A stretch of DNA of 64,000 nucleotides from Halichoerus grypus (GCF_964656455.1 NC_135725.1:53761688-53825687), one strand, 5' to 3'. Positions 23,089-34,938 are shown, numbered from the stretch's first letter. Translations and numbers: made by a program. Notes: generated by a model from the sequence alone, not told the origin.

Positions 23089-23271
23089 GTTCTTAAAGAT
23101 TTTATTTGTTTGACAGAGATTGAGAGCACAAGTAGGGGGAGTGGCAGAGGGAGAGGGAGAAGCAGACTCCCCACCGAGCAGGGAGCCCAAAGCTGGGCTG
23201 AATCCCAGGATCCTGGAATCATGACCTGAGCTGAAGGCAGACACTTAACCGACTGAGCCACCAGGGGCCCC
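23089..23271 (-). mobile_element. Can-SINE
   Basis: Reverse-oriented SINE from 'cttaaagattttatttg' to 'gactgagccaccagggg'. Near-exact target duplication 'catatatttaaaattt' at 23073-23088 and from 23272 (one extra T). It lies about 130 bases from the plus-strand SINE at 22757, giving an inverted pair. Confidence 0.95.
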
Positions 23272-23288
23272 CATATATTTTAAAATTT

Positions 23289-24240
23289 AACTTCCAAAAT
23301 TTATCCCAAAAGTACTACTACTTAAAGGCAGGAAATATAAGAAAGACTGTCATAGCATTTTAATAAATTAATGAGAAGCATAATACAGTAATTCTACAAA
23401 TTCCCAAGATAGTACCCTTCTAAGACTTCTCTAGAATATCAAACACCAATGTCTATATATTTAATAAGAATTATATCTGTTTCTTTTTTCATTTATCATG
23501 ACAAAATTATACATATTATATATGTATTATTATTCAGAGAGATTTTATAATAAACAGCATTATGAAGCCATCTCCCTTATCTCACTGTTTATAAGTGGGC
23601 CAGGACACATATAAACAGTATGCTATTTCAGTGGAAAATGAAAAAATAATTGGAAGTACTTTTGATTTATTTTTGATGTTATAAAACATGCTAAAATTCT
23701 ACCTACATTTTAATGTATCTTAGCTCGTAAACCAAAATCCATATGCTATGTTTGAATTTTTCCTCGACAAATCACACCCTTTCTCATTTAAGTCATTTAA
23801 AGTAAATTAAACAATAGTAAGTAGAAAAATTTCACATTTTCTGTATAAGTATTAACTAAAATTGTATTAAAATAAATTTTATGATATAATATTTAACATT
23901 ATGCCAATCCAAATATTTTTAAATGATTTTTAAAGTATTCTAAAATGGTTGATAAGAATCACCTTGTAGTACATGTTAAAAAACTACACAAACACATGCC
24001 CTTTCCCTGGAGATTATTCAGTGGGTTGGGCCTCAGGAATTTATATTTTTTAGTAAGATACTATGACAGCTAATCTGACTGAGGAGGAATACAGCCTGTA
24101 AAAATAAATCTGGGCAATGCTTTCACCTGTAGCATGAGAATTATAATCACTAATATACCAGAATGATTACGGTGAATTCACATAAACCTACCCAAATTAC
24201 CAAGAAGGAACTACTATCTGAATTAAATACAGGGATTTGT
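23289..24240. other. No recognisable gene or repeat
   Basis: AT-rich unique sequence. Confidence 0.6.
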
Positions 24241-24244
24241 TTTA

Positions 24245-24325
24245 TTTGTTTTGAATTCTAGACCTAATACAATGCTAGAACACAACAGATGAGTTATCAT
24301 CGTTTGATGAATGAATGGAAAACAA
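24245..24325 (+). repeat. L2 3' fragment (weak)
   Basis: 'ctaatacaatgctagaacac' followed by 'tgatgaatgaatgg' resembles the L2 tail. Confidence 0.45.
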
Positions 24326-24414
24326 AATCTAGGTTCTATCTATCTACTTAGATGCAGAGTATGAAATCCCATAGTACAAAAGGCCAGTTGGATATTGATG
24401 AGTTATTTTTCAAA

Positions 24415-24530
24415 CACAGATTCATTCATTCATCCAACAAACAGTCACTGAGCACCTAACTGTACACTGAAGGTATAGCAAAGATCAAGACAACCACTGT
24501 CCCCAGATTCTCATCAGGAAGATTTATGTC
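24415..24530 (-). repeat. L2 3' fragment
   Basis: 'ttcattcattcatccaacaa' then 'actgagcacctaactgtaca' is the reverse complement of the L2 tail. It forms an inverted pair with the short L2 trace just upstream. Confidence 0.7.
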
Positions 24531-24770
24531 AAAATGTCCTTACACTATTAATTACTTGACAATATTACAATAAGTGGTAGGAAGTAGAATTACAGGATAC
24601 CAAAAGGGCATGTAACAGGGTAATGATCTGGTCTTGGGAAGGCTGAACTAGTGAAACCCGAGCTGAGCTCTAAAGGATGAGGAAGACATATAAACTCAAG
24701 GAGGATGTGGGGAGCTTGAGGAGTGCTCAACTCTTGGCAGATGCAAGAGCATGTGGGATTCCTGAAGCGC

Positions 24771-24793
24771 ACACACACACACACACACACACA
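24771..24793. repeat. (CA)n microsatellite
   Basis: About 11 uninterrupted CA units. Confidence 0.95.
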
Positions 24794-25059
24794 AATTTAA
24801 AAGGCCACTGTGGACAGAGTGTGGGAAAACAAGGAAAAAGTGGCCTACTAAGCTAGTAAGATAAAACTAAAGCTTGCAGGGACTTACCCATTATACTGCT
24901 GATAAGGTACTTTATGTTAGATGCCTTTGATAACTTCTTAGCAATATAATGTCATCACCATGGTCATAAGTGTACTAAAAACAATGGATGGGTTCTCTGT
25001 GTTGAAGAGAATATAGGGAGACAAGAACAGTTAAGAGAGATCAGTTAAGAAGTAACTGA

Positions 25060-25731
25060 TCCCCGTTAAACAGACCAGAGCCAAGATGTCCATCGACAGA
25101 TGAATGGATAAAGAAGATGTGATATATATATACAATGGAATGTTATGCAGCCATCAAAAGGAATGAGATCTTGCCATTTGCAACGACGTGGATGGAACTG
25201 GAGGGTGTTATGCCAAGTGAAATAAGTCAATCAGAGAAAGACATGTATCATATGACCTCACTGATATAAGGAATTCTTAATCTCAGGAAACAAACTGAGG
25301 GTTGCTGGGGTGGTGGGAGGTGGGAGGGATGGGGTGGCTGGGTGATAGACATTGGGGAGGGTATGTGCTATGGTGAGTACTGTGAATTGTGCAAGACTGT
25401 TGAATCACAGACCTGTACCTCTGAAACAAATAATACAATATATGTTAAAAAAAAAAAAAAAGAAGCAGCAGCTAGCAGGAGGGTAAGAACGAAGGGGGGG
25501 AAATCGGAGGGGGAGACGAACCATGAGAGACTATGGACTCTGAGAAACAAACTGAGGGTTCTAGAGGGGAGGGGGGTGGGGGGATGGGTTAGCCTGGTGA
25601 TGGGTATTAAAGAGGGCACGTATTGCATGGAGCACTGGGTGTTATGCACAAACAATGAATCATGGAACACTACATCAAAAACTAATGATGTCATGTATGG
25701 TGATTAACATAACAATAAAAAATTTTTAAAA
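25060..25731 (+). mobile_element. L1 3' end carrying two successive 3' UTR copies
   Basis: Bases 25060-25465 are the ORF2 end and a 3' UTR ending in a long A run. Bases 25466-25731 are a second, related L1 3' UTR ('caaactgagggttctagagg', 'gagcactgggtgttatgcac') ending 'aacaataaaaaatt'. Both share 'aaacaaactgagggtt' and the same downstream order of words. The repeat 'aagaagtaactg' occurs at 25048-25059 and 25732-25743, outside the whole block, so both copies appear to have arrived in a single insertion. Confidence 0.88.
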
Positions 25732-25743
25732 AAGAAGTAACTG

Positions 25744-26655
25744 CAGTAGTCTAGGCACAAGACAATAGTGTGTCATAATAAGGTCGTGGTGATGGGGATG
25801 GAAAGGGAAAATGACAGGGCTCAAGTTCATAAATAGGATTATTTCCCCTGAGCTTTCACCATTCTTACTAGTAGATGATGGTCATTTTATTTTTTTCTTG
25901 TAATACTCTCTTTATGGATAAAGGATGTCATAACTTTGGCAAGGTCATTTAATTTCTTAGGGATAAGAAAAACACACATTTAATGGAACGAGAGTGTTGA
26001 CACTTGGAAAGAAGTAATAGAGTCTTTATATCACCTTTAGTGCAATTAATCAAAAGCACTAGTAGGTCTGACAGCAACAAAGCAACAAAGAAACTACAAC
26101 CTGTATTTCCAAAAATATATGAAGACTAGTTGGAAAACTAAGTGAAAAGTCAGCATAGAATAAATTTATTAAAAGGGACTCATAATTGGAATCCACAGAC
26201 ATATAAATTTAATTCCCACATTCGGAGAACTATTCAACAAAATTGTCAGGAGATTAGCCCGAATCTGCCTTGTGAGAATGGGAGAAAGGTATAGTTTGAG
26301 ATGACATGGTATATGTAAAGACCAGTAGCTTCCTACATATATTATGGACAAATCCCTTGCTTTTAAAAGGAATTTCTTTTTTTTGATAAATCACCTTCAC
26401 TAGTGTTTTAGAATCGTCTTTATAAGTGATTTTTAAAAAATTAATCTATCACTGAGTGAAGTATGCTTGTATTTGTTAATAATATCTGCAGCTTCAAAAG
26501 AAATAAAATCTATAAAATTCTAGTTCTCTCTAGTAACAGAACAATGGGGATTGGCATATAAAGGAGAAGATAGTAAATTTCATTTTAACTTGTCAAAGAT
26601 TTTTATTCCTTCACAAAGAACATACTCATAAGAATAATGAGGTCTGGGTTTCATT
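25744..26655. other. No recognisable gene or repeat
   Basis: AT-rich unique sequence; the minus frame 26169-26351 is not recognisable. Confidence 0.6.
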
Positions 26656-26659
26656 TAAA

Positions 26660-26740
26660 TTCTAAGTTCCTCAAATGTAGGAATTGTGTTGTCTTCCTTT
26701 TTATGTCAACCTAGCTGGCACATATCCTGGTTCAAGTTCA
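26660..26740 (+). repeat. L2 3' fragment (weak)
   Basis: 'ttctaagttcctcaaatgtagg' and 'ctagctggcacatatcctgg' resemble the L2 3' UTR. Confidence 0.45.
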
Positions 26741-26768
26741 GTTTTTTATCTTAAACTGTAGGAAGGAG

Positions 26769-26830
26769 TGTGTGTGTGTGTGTGTGCGCATGCACATGTG
26801 TGTGTATATCACATATCATATGTGTATGTC
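26769..26830. repeat. (TG)n microsatellite
   Basis: An interrupted TG/CA-type run passes into 'tatcacatatcatatgtgtatg'. Confidence 0.9.
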
Positions 26831-28094
26831 TATGCGTTATACACTAACTCCATGAGACTATGTCTGAGGGGAATAGTGATTGCAACACTACTTTTTCAGT
26901 AGTCAGTATCATGTGCTATTCTTACATAGTAAAATAAATAACACTATTTTTGTTGATATCACAATATTGTTTTGGTATACTAAAATATACCAAATAGGAA
27001 ACATATCTAGAGACACAAACTGACATTTAGATGCTACATTAAAATTTTGAATCTAACAAAGGTGTTTCGAAAGCATCCTCTCCACTTCTATAATCTTCAA
27101 ACAGAGGGAAAAAATGCCCACTCAAAAAGCAACACTTCTACATTTACTTTTTATTTGATTTAATAACTTGCCATACAAGCTGAATATGAACATGATAATA
27201 AGCTCAATTAAAATATGACAGAATCTCCAAATATACTAAAGTAAATAAAAGAATATTAAAGTGATCAGAAATACATTTTTTAATAGAAAAGGACATTGCT
27301 GTAACCTCAGTGTCATAATGGCTATGATAGTTCTATCCATAGCACCCACCTCCTTCCCCCCCGAAATGATTCTAAGTATCACCTCAAACAAATGTTGGGA
27401 TTATTTTTTAAATAATCACAGAAGAGGAAAATACTCAGAGTTAGCTTGTAACTATCTTTTTACCACTTGCTGAACTTCCGTAGAGTTATAAGGTGCCTTT
27501 ATAGCAGCTGGGAAACTTTACCCAAAAATGCACTTGTGATTCCACAATGACATCAATCATGAACTTTTATATTAAGATTAAATTTTTGAAGAAATGATTA
27601 AATAATATTTATCATCAGTTTTCCATAGTCAGAATTTCTTCATTTTAATAGTTTTAACTTATTAATGAGTGATAATTTATTTCACCTGCTACTAATCTAT
27701 AATAAAATAATGTATGTTCCACATTTACCTTTTATAATTTTACATTTTGTTTGATATTTGGTAATAGGTTTATAATCTTTCTGTTTTAAATGCATTGTCC
27801 ATTTAGTTTTTTTTTTATTTTGTGCATTCAAAACACTTTTTACTGAAATTCCATCATTAGTGTATGGACTAAATATCAAATGATTAATATTATCTTTCTG
27901 CCCAGTATTAAAATCATTAGTGGGGAAGTTAATAATTCAGATGTAGGTCCTTGTCCTCAAAGACCTTGAAGTCTGCCATTCCTAGTCAATATCCAGAAGT
28001 ATAAGGGTATACCACAGCACATTTCATGTCAATTTTTAAGTCATCAAAGGGCCAGAAGAGAGATAATGCATATCAACACTAAATTTAAATAGAG
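26831..28094. other. No recognisable gene or repeat
   Basis: AT-rich unique sequence. Frames at 27261-27473 (+) and 27697-27879 (-) have no recognisable domain. Confidence 0.55.
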
Positions 28095-28320
28095 GAAGGA
28101 AAACGATAAAACAAGAATTGGATTCAAATCCCAGCTCTGAGTTTTAAAAGCTGGATCTCAAAGATAAGTCATGCAACCTCTATGATCTTCAGTTCTCTAA
28201 TTTTAAATTTGGACAAGAACATTTATTCTCCCAGGTATCAAAATTAAACTAGCTCGTGTAGGTAAGGTGCTTAATACAATGACTGACACACAGTTAGTGC
28301 TCAATGAAAGTGAGCATTGC
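28095..28320 (+). repeat. MIR SINE fossil
   Basis: 'gattcaaatcccagctctgag', 'gtcatgcaacctctatgatc', 'aggtgcttaatacaatgac' and 'cagttagtgctcaatg' follow the sense MIR order. A Can-SINE adjoins its end. Confidence 0.82.
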
Positions 28321-28322
28321 TT

Positions 28323-28620
28323 GGGGCACCTGGGTGGCTCAGTCAGTTGAGCGTGAGACTCTTGGTTTCAGCTCAGGTCAGGATCTCAGAACTCTGAAAT
28401 CGAGGCCTCCTCCCCGCCTCCACCCACCATCCCTGGCTTGGAGCCCCACCCACCCCCCAGGCCCTGGTGGCCAGCCCCAAGTCAGCTCCTGGCTCAGCAG
28501 CAAAGTCCATTTGAGATTCTCTCTCCCTCTCCCTCTGCCCCTCCCCCCACGGGAGCACACACAGGATATCTCTCTCTCTCTCTCTCAAATAAATAAAGAA
28601 ATCTTAAAAAAAGAGAGAGA
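28323..28620 (+). mobile_element. Can-SINE with extra GC-rich segment
   Basis: Normal head 'ggcacctgggtggctcagtc' and normal tail (CT-rich, 'aaataaataaagaaatctt'), but between the tRNA-related part and the 'ttgagattctctctccctct' part there are about 60 more bases than in the other copies, rich in C and G (about 28405-28490). Probable diverged target duplication 'gagcattgctt' and 'gagtactgctt' at 28312-28322 and from 28621. Overlapping frames on both strands here are not genes. Confidence 0.88.
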
Positions 28621-28632
28621 GAGTACTGCTTT

Positions 28633-29664
28633 GCAACGGTAACACCAAACAACAGACACAACGGAAGAGCTAGAATTACTTAAAATATGGCATCTGAAAC
28701 ACAGTTGGGTGAATGAAAGCAAAGACCCGAAATGGAAAGAGTGAATAATGGTTTCTTTCTTGGGGAGAAGAAACACTAAAGAGTGAGAATCTCCTGATGT
28801 CAGTATTTTTATCAGACTTTTAAATCTATTTATTCTGTAATTATATTCTTTATCTGAAAATTTATTCAGCCTATTTTTTTCTGTTATAATATTATGGATT
28901 AATACTCTACATCTTTAAAATTCTGCCATGTAAATCTATAATCACTTACAGACCTGTTTTTAAATGCTAATAATCTTAGGAAGGTCAAATTTCTACACAA
29001 AAATACTGAAAGCACGGTTCCTTAAGAGCTAATTTCCAAATTTGTGTAAGGAATCCTAAGAAGTTTATAAAATATTGGTATTAGAGAGGATGCCTTATTT
29101 TATATTTTACATTCACATTATACTTATTTTATGTGAATTGGGGCCCCAAGAAGTGCCATGAGTTCTTTAGGTACAGAAGTAGCAGCGGAGCTGCAAACAT
29201 GGATCAGATCTTTTGAATCCTAAATCCAAACACTTTACTAATTTGTATTTTTTTTGTCAACTAAAAAATGCAAGCTGAACAGGAACTTAATTCATCAAAT
29301 TACCATTTTATTTATTCCACAAATATTTGAACAGTAAGCAGATACAGTAAGAGGCACTGGAGCACCTTCAGCCCTACAAAATCAAAATAAGACAAATGGC
29401 AACTAACATGTTAGAAAAAATCTTTATCTACATTAGCAATCAATGAGACATAATTTAAATTAATGTCATGTCACTTTAGGCTAATCGAGAGTTAACTAAG
29501 CAGAGCAAGCTCAGTGGCACTACAGAACGGCTTAGAGGCTTCTCTTTGTATTCTCATGTCACAAAGAGATGTGAGTTTTTTCTAGTCTCAACGTTTGCAG
29601 TCAAAAATTATGGCTCTTCCAGCATACTGTCTAAAAATTCAGTCATCAAAAAATAAAGTAGCAA
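28633..29664. other. Mostly unique; faint MIR and L2 traces
   Basis: 29090-29240 has a weak reverse MIR trace, and 29305-29390 a weak reverse L2 trace ('ttattccacaaatatttg'). The remainder is unassigned AT-rich sequence. Confidence 0.4.
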
Positions 29665-30316
29665 GGCACAGGCAATTTTATAGGGAAGAACTTAAGATGG
29701 CCCCTGAGTTTCCCATCCCCTGGTGTACGGGCTCTGTCTAATCTCCTCCCCTTGGATATGCATGGGGCCAGTGAACAGGATAGGAGATCAAACTCCCATG
29801 ATTAAGTGACTAAACTGATTTTTGAGCCAATCAAAAGGGAGATTATCCCTTTGGGGGTAGGCCTAACCTAATGATTGGGGCCCCAATTCACTGTAAAATA
29901 GGGTTAGAGAAACATTCTCTCGCTGTCCTGGTAATAAGCAAACAGTCATGTTGTGAACTATCTATGGAGGGTGCCATGTGGCTGGGACCCCAGGGCAGCC
30001 TCTCACACTGACAGCAACTCCTTCTGCCATACTCTCAACCCTAGAAAGCCAGCCCCAAAATGAAGACCTTAGTCCTGGGGCTGTGAGGAAACAAATTCTG
30101 CCAACAACTTGAAAGAGCTTGGAAGGGGATCTTTCCCCAGTCAAACCACCACATGAGGGTGCAGATAAATGGACACCTTGATTTCAGCCTTTATAAGACC
30201 CTGAGCAGAGGACTCAGTTACAACATGCCAGATCCACAGAAAATGTGAGATATTAAATGTGGTTCCTATAAGCAGATAACGGTAATCATTTGTTACGTAG
30301 CAACATAAAACTAACA
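29665..30316 (+). mobile_element. Ancient MLT1-like LTR fossil
   Basis: A diverged solo element with the landmarks of mammalian MaLR/MLT1-type repeats: 'aagatggcccctgagtttcc', 'caatcaaaagggagattatc', 'ttctgccaacaacttgaa', 'cttgatttcagcc', 'gtgagatattaaatg' (polyadenylation-region equivalent) and the end 'catttgttacgtagcaac'. No internal retroviral sequence is present. The name is from memory of the family; the subfamily is unassigned. Confidence 0.65.
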
Positions 30317-30799
30317 GAGGGAGAGAACAAGTCTTTGTTATTCGTATATTCTCCAAGATACAAAACATAGGGACAGGTATTTAGGTACTTCATGTATCTA
30401 TGATTGGATGATCTGGCGCGAGCCAAGCTACTCATGCTGTTTGACAAAGTCCAAGTATGGGGGACAATCCTGAAAACAGGAGACTCCACAGCTGGCTCCT
30501 GCTCTTCTCTTTCATTTTGTTTATGGCAATCTTCATAATTGTGGGAATATTTCTGGGGTTTCATGATAAAGTGACTACTCATCTTAGTTACGCCTATCTA
30601 AGCAATCATAATGAAACTAATTCCACGAAGAATTAGTTTCTATAGAACAAAATAGCAAGATGGTCACGCTCTGTCTAGCACCTTTCTCTTTGCATACTGT
30701 TTTTAGCGAAAGCCAATAAGCAGAAATCAATAAAGGTCATGTTAATCATTACAAAGGAAAAATGAAAGAAGGCTATGGCTGTAATCCAGAAAATGATCT
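30317..30799. other. Unique sequence with a perfect short hairpin
   Basis: No repeat recognised. A 10-base inverted repeat with an 8-base loop lies at 30613-30640 (see findings). Confidence 0.5.
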
Positions 30800-30966
30800 A
30801 AGATTTGGAAAAACAAAAATATCCTAACATATAAATAAAGTTCCTCCGAGGCTGTCAGGAGGAGATGCTTGCAACCTGACCCTGTGTCTGTGTCTCCTCA
30901 TTTGCCGACGCTGTCCTTTCCTACGAGAGACCCACCCCGGCTGGAGCTGGACTCCGGCAATGATCT
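30800..30966. mobile_element. GC-rich island, possible LTR fragment
   Basis: A 120-base GC-rich stretch ('cctccgaggctgtcaggagg', 'cgacgctgtcctttcctacg', ending 'ggactccggca') follows 'ataaataaag' in otherwise AT-rich DNA. An 8-base direct repeat 'aatgatct' lies at 30792-30799 and 30959-30966. The composition, AATAAA-type signal and the CA end suggest a short endogenous-retrovirus LTR piece, but I cannot confirm the family or strand. Confidence 0.35.
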
Positions 30967-31439
30967 TAATTGGGAATGGTATCAGTAAACTGTCAAAAAA
31001 TAAGCTTGCCATCACTTATGTTGGGGTAGAGTCTTGCAGTCTTTAATCTTGTGAGGTTTAGGTGGCCCAGACTACCTATCCCCATTTCAGAAAAGGAAAC
31101 AGAACCCACAAGGGTCATGTCACCAACTCGTTTTGTTTCTACTATGCTATTGTCTACTTTCAACAATTCCTTTAGGTATTCCCGAAACACTTAAGGCCAA
31201 TGGAAGCACAGTGAAATTTCTTATAAACATAGGGTACCTTATAAAACAAGAATGAGGGTTGTTACCCGGTTTATCTTCTGGCACACTTGATTTCTGCTGG
31301 GGACACATGGTCAAACACCTCTCACATACAAAAAATATGTTTTTTAGCTGACTGAATGCAGGCAACTCAGGACATAGCTTATATTTCTCATATTCTAAGC
31401 AAAATATTATCCATAATAATAGTAAATATAGTGGCACTC
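30967..31439. other. Unique sequence with short MIR trace
   Basis: 'tatccccatttcagaaaagg' and 'acaagggtcatgtcacc' at about 31073-31125 suggest a short reverse MIR. Nothing else is recognised. Confidence 0.4.
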
Positions 31440-31655
31440 CTTTGGCATCATATATTCTTTATAAATTTTAACTTTAATCCTCACAATACACAGGCAAGGA
31501 ATTTTTAGTTCTTTATTAAAAATGAGGAAAATTAGTTTTAGAAAGATTAAGTGATTAAATGACAAATCTGATGAAGGTCACACAGCTATTAAATGATGGA
31601 TGCAGACACGAATTCAGGGCTGTCTGTTCTAAAGCTGGTATTATTTCCATGATTT
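31440..31655 (-). repeat. MIR SINE fossil
   Basis: 'actttaatcctcacaatac', 'aaaaatgaggaaaattag', 'gaaggtcacacagctattaa', 'cacgaattcagggctgtctg' give a clear reverse MIR. Confidence 0.88.
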
Positions 31656-32339
31656 CATGTTACTGTGCTAAGGGGAATTTCAGTCCAGAAAAGTGGCAGA
31701 GAATACCAATAAATACCAGGGAGCCTCATACCAGATAATCCTTTGTTCTTATGGGTATACTTCAAAATATAACCCCCTGAATCTATCCATTCCACACACA
31801 TTATTTAACAGTATAAAATGCTCTTATATGTAGTACCATCTTGATCATTTAATTACTCAATGCATTCATGCAATATCATTGAAGTAAAGTTATGCCCTGT
31901 TCTGACCAAGGAAAATTATGATTATTAAAATTCATGAAATTCTCAAATCCTATTTACAAATTCACATAGATTGTAATATATTTAATAGCACTCTTTTCAT
32001 AAATTGTTTCTTCTATAGTACATGAACAAATGAAAAAAATATTTGTGTACTCTGAATTCAACATGCTTTCTCCATTCTGTATAATGAATTGTATAAATTT
32101 AAGAAAGCCCTAATTAAGCAATTTGCTTCAGGGTTTTAGTCAACTCTTGAAATAAGTCATCCTGGGATGCATCTCTTCAAAAAGATATTCTGTTTCCTCT
32201 AGAATATAAAAGGTTATCAAAGTTTCTAAGGCACTTAATGGACTAAAATAATTCTTTTGAAATTTTTGTAATACAATTCAAGCTTTAAAATATTACACAG
32301 CTTGACTATACAGCTTTTACTTTATATTTAGAAAAATGT
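31656..32339. other. No recognisable gene or repeat
   Basis: AT-rich unique sequence. Confidence 0.6.
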
Positions 32340-33330
32340 TCATTTTCAAACTGGGTAAGAATTTGAAGAGGCCAGTTATCCAAGGATGACTGCACCTTTC
32401 TTTTGTTTCTTTGACAATCTTCATTTGCCAACAGTCATTCTCAAGCATTCAGTTTTGCAGCACATTACAACATAAATCTAAATTATTGCAATGTTTCTCT
32501 GGATGTTGCATCAAATCCACTGTGACTCTTCAAATAACTCAAATAACCTTAGCTCTCTTTTTGACCCTCCTCCTTATGTCCTGCTCCTCTAGCCACCTGA
32601 AAATTAAAAAAATAAAATACTGAGGGAGTACTCTACGACTGAAAAGATACATTCAATCCTCTTAAAAAGGAAAACACTCATAGGCAGCTGCAAGCAAAAT
32701 CACTGAAGTGTCTGTGGATAACACACAGCACCTGAGAACTATAAAGGCTCAGGGAAGGCGCTGCAAAACTAAATGTTTGTCTGTTTCCACATCATTAAAC
32801 AAGGAATTCTTACTCCTATTCCAACAGTCATTGCTGCTGCAGCCACGTGGCAGCCAGCCATTCATTCATCAACTGCATTATTTCATTGCCTAATTGGGAG
32901 AAAACACACCTGCAAAGATGCTCGTGCTATAACATCAACAAGAGATGCTTCTCAGATTGGAAGAAAATGTTGAATCAAGCAATTAGTAATTGGAAGATGA
33001 GGCAACTAGAATGTAGAAACTTTGTTTGCTTATAAAAGTATGTTCCAAGAGATTAAAATAAATCTGGGTGGGTTTAAAAAAATCTAGATGGGGATTCAAA
33101 AAGTATCAGTCACTGGGCCTAAAAAAATATATAGCAACCTGCCTCCAAAGGCTGTATAATTTACAAGGATTCAATAAATTCTCAATAGTGTAAACTAATG
33201 GCAAGGATCAAAGATGCTACCAATTAAAAGCATCTTTCTATTTGGCCACAAACGCACTGCATTTTAGATTAGCAGCCATGCTAATTATATATTACTTAGG
33301 CAAATATTAAAATTAGACTGCATTCCCTAG
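32340..33330. other. Repeat-free block, candidate conserved non-coding element
   Basis: No repeat is recognisable over about 1 kb. It contains several homeodomain-like words, including the odd palindrome 'caattagtaattg' at 32980-32992, 'cctaattggg', 'gctaattata', an E-box 'cacgtg' near 32844 and a hairpin at 33210-33237. Three short plus frames (32411-33035) are overlapping and not convincing. Regulatory function is inference only. Confidence 0.3.
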
Positions 33331-34938
33331 GCAGAAATCAACTGACAAGAGGAGGGGGCTTCAAGATGTATGTAGAAAGACCAAGGGATATCATCCTGGA
33401 TTTAATGAACACATAGATAATGAAGAGTTAATTACATGAGTTTGGCTACAGGAGATGCTTGAATTCCTGTTAATTTATTGAAGTGGACACCAACACTGTG
33501 TTTTGGGGGTTAGCCAGGAAATGAAGCAGGTGATATGAATAAATGCAAACCAGCAAAATGTGATTGCAAAGTCTGTTTATGAGACAGAATTTTTGTGAGC
33601 CTAATTATTTGCAAAGCTGTACTGTGCACTTAGTCTAACTCCTTCTTTTCTATCCTTGACTTAGATTAAATTTACTCATATAATAGGTAGAAGCATTTTA
33701 CTAAAACATTTAGCATTTTTCTATTTCAATTTCATTTTGGGTATAAAATTGAATGGAAATCTACATATTTATATATCAACCATTAGTGTAGACTGGGTTT
33801 ACATACAAGCTTTTTCCACTTCTGTTGCTTGTGAGTGATTTTTTAAAGTCTGTTGAATAAAAAGCTATTGCATAAAGTGCTTAACTAAATCAATTTATTT
33901 CTGCTTGCATAATTTCCAAAGCTCAATTATATATCTCATCTGTTCAGGTACCTGCAGTAGTCTTTGCTTCTTTAAAAGGTAGAGTGTTTCAATGACTGGC
34001 CATTATACTAAAAATTCTTTATATTATACTTAAAGCTTTCCGTGTATTCCAGCTCTCTCCATTTTATATGAGAAGAAAAAACAATTTGAAAGATAAATGC
34101 AATGCATATTTATAAAATCACTGATACTTTCCTAAAACCTCACCCAAACCAAATGACATTTGATTCTTACAACTTGGGGAAGAAGATGAATTCCATATAT
34201 ATGAGGAGTCACAGAAGTATAGAGGATTCCAGGCATCTACAATATTTGAGATGTTTAAAAGACACTGACCACTGGAAAGCCCAGAAACATATGGATAATT
34301 ACCCTGAATTTCATACTGTACAAAGTATTAAAGGTGGATATGAGTGAAAGGCAACTCACTGAGCTTGGTGAGTGAACCTTGACAGCCACACATCCTTATC
34401 TCACAACCGATTTGCTTTTCTCTACCCTTTGAAATACATAGAATTAAGGCAGAAATTTATACATTTGAGCGGCATTAATAAAGCTGATCATTTGTAAAGG
34501 AGCTTGGACATCCAAGGCACCAATAACAATCTACTGAAGTTAGAAGAAAGCTGCTAATAGACCCTCAGCTCTTGGCACCACACTGCAGCCTCTTCTATAT
34601 ATAGGTCTATAACAAGATAATCTATAATCCCTATTTTAGATGTGAATGTACTTCCTATCAATGAGAAATGAAAAATTTAGAGGAATTTAGGACCATTAGA
34701 CACCCTACCCAGGAAAACAAATGCAGCAGTGACTTAAAAAAAAAAAAAAAGAAGAAAAGAAACATTAATTCTCACTGGAAAAATTAGGCATGGTTTAAAG
34801 TGCTTGTTATCTGCAAAGTATGTGCATTTCAAATTGTTTGAGGAAAATGGGTACTTTAGAAATACTTAAATGTGTTATTAGCCTCTCATGTAATTGGCCC
34901 TTCTAAGAAATCCTTATATATAGGTAAGTATAACTGTT
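33331..34938. other. No recognisable gene or repeat
   Basis: Unique sequence; an 81-codon plus frame at 34102-34347 has no recognisable domain. An A run is at about 34736-34751. Confidence 0.55.

Noticed and set aside
25342..25707. 121-codon plus frame and a 108-codon minus frame
   Set aside because: Both run through the two L1 3' UTRs and the internal A run; they are not genes.
28304..28642. 112-codon plus frame with Pro/Leu-rich content and minus-strand counterparts
   Set aside because: The frame reads a Can-SINE and its GC-rich insert; the composition explains the lack of stops.
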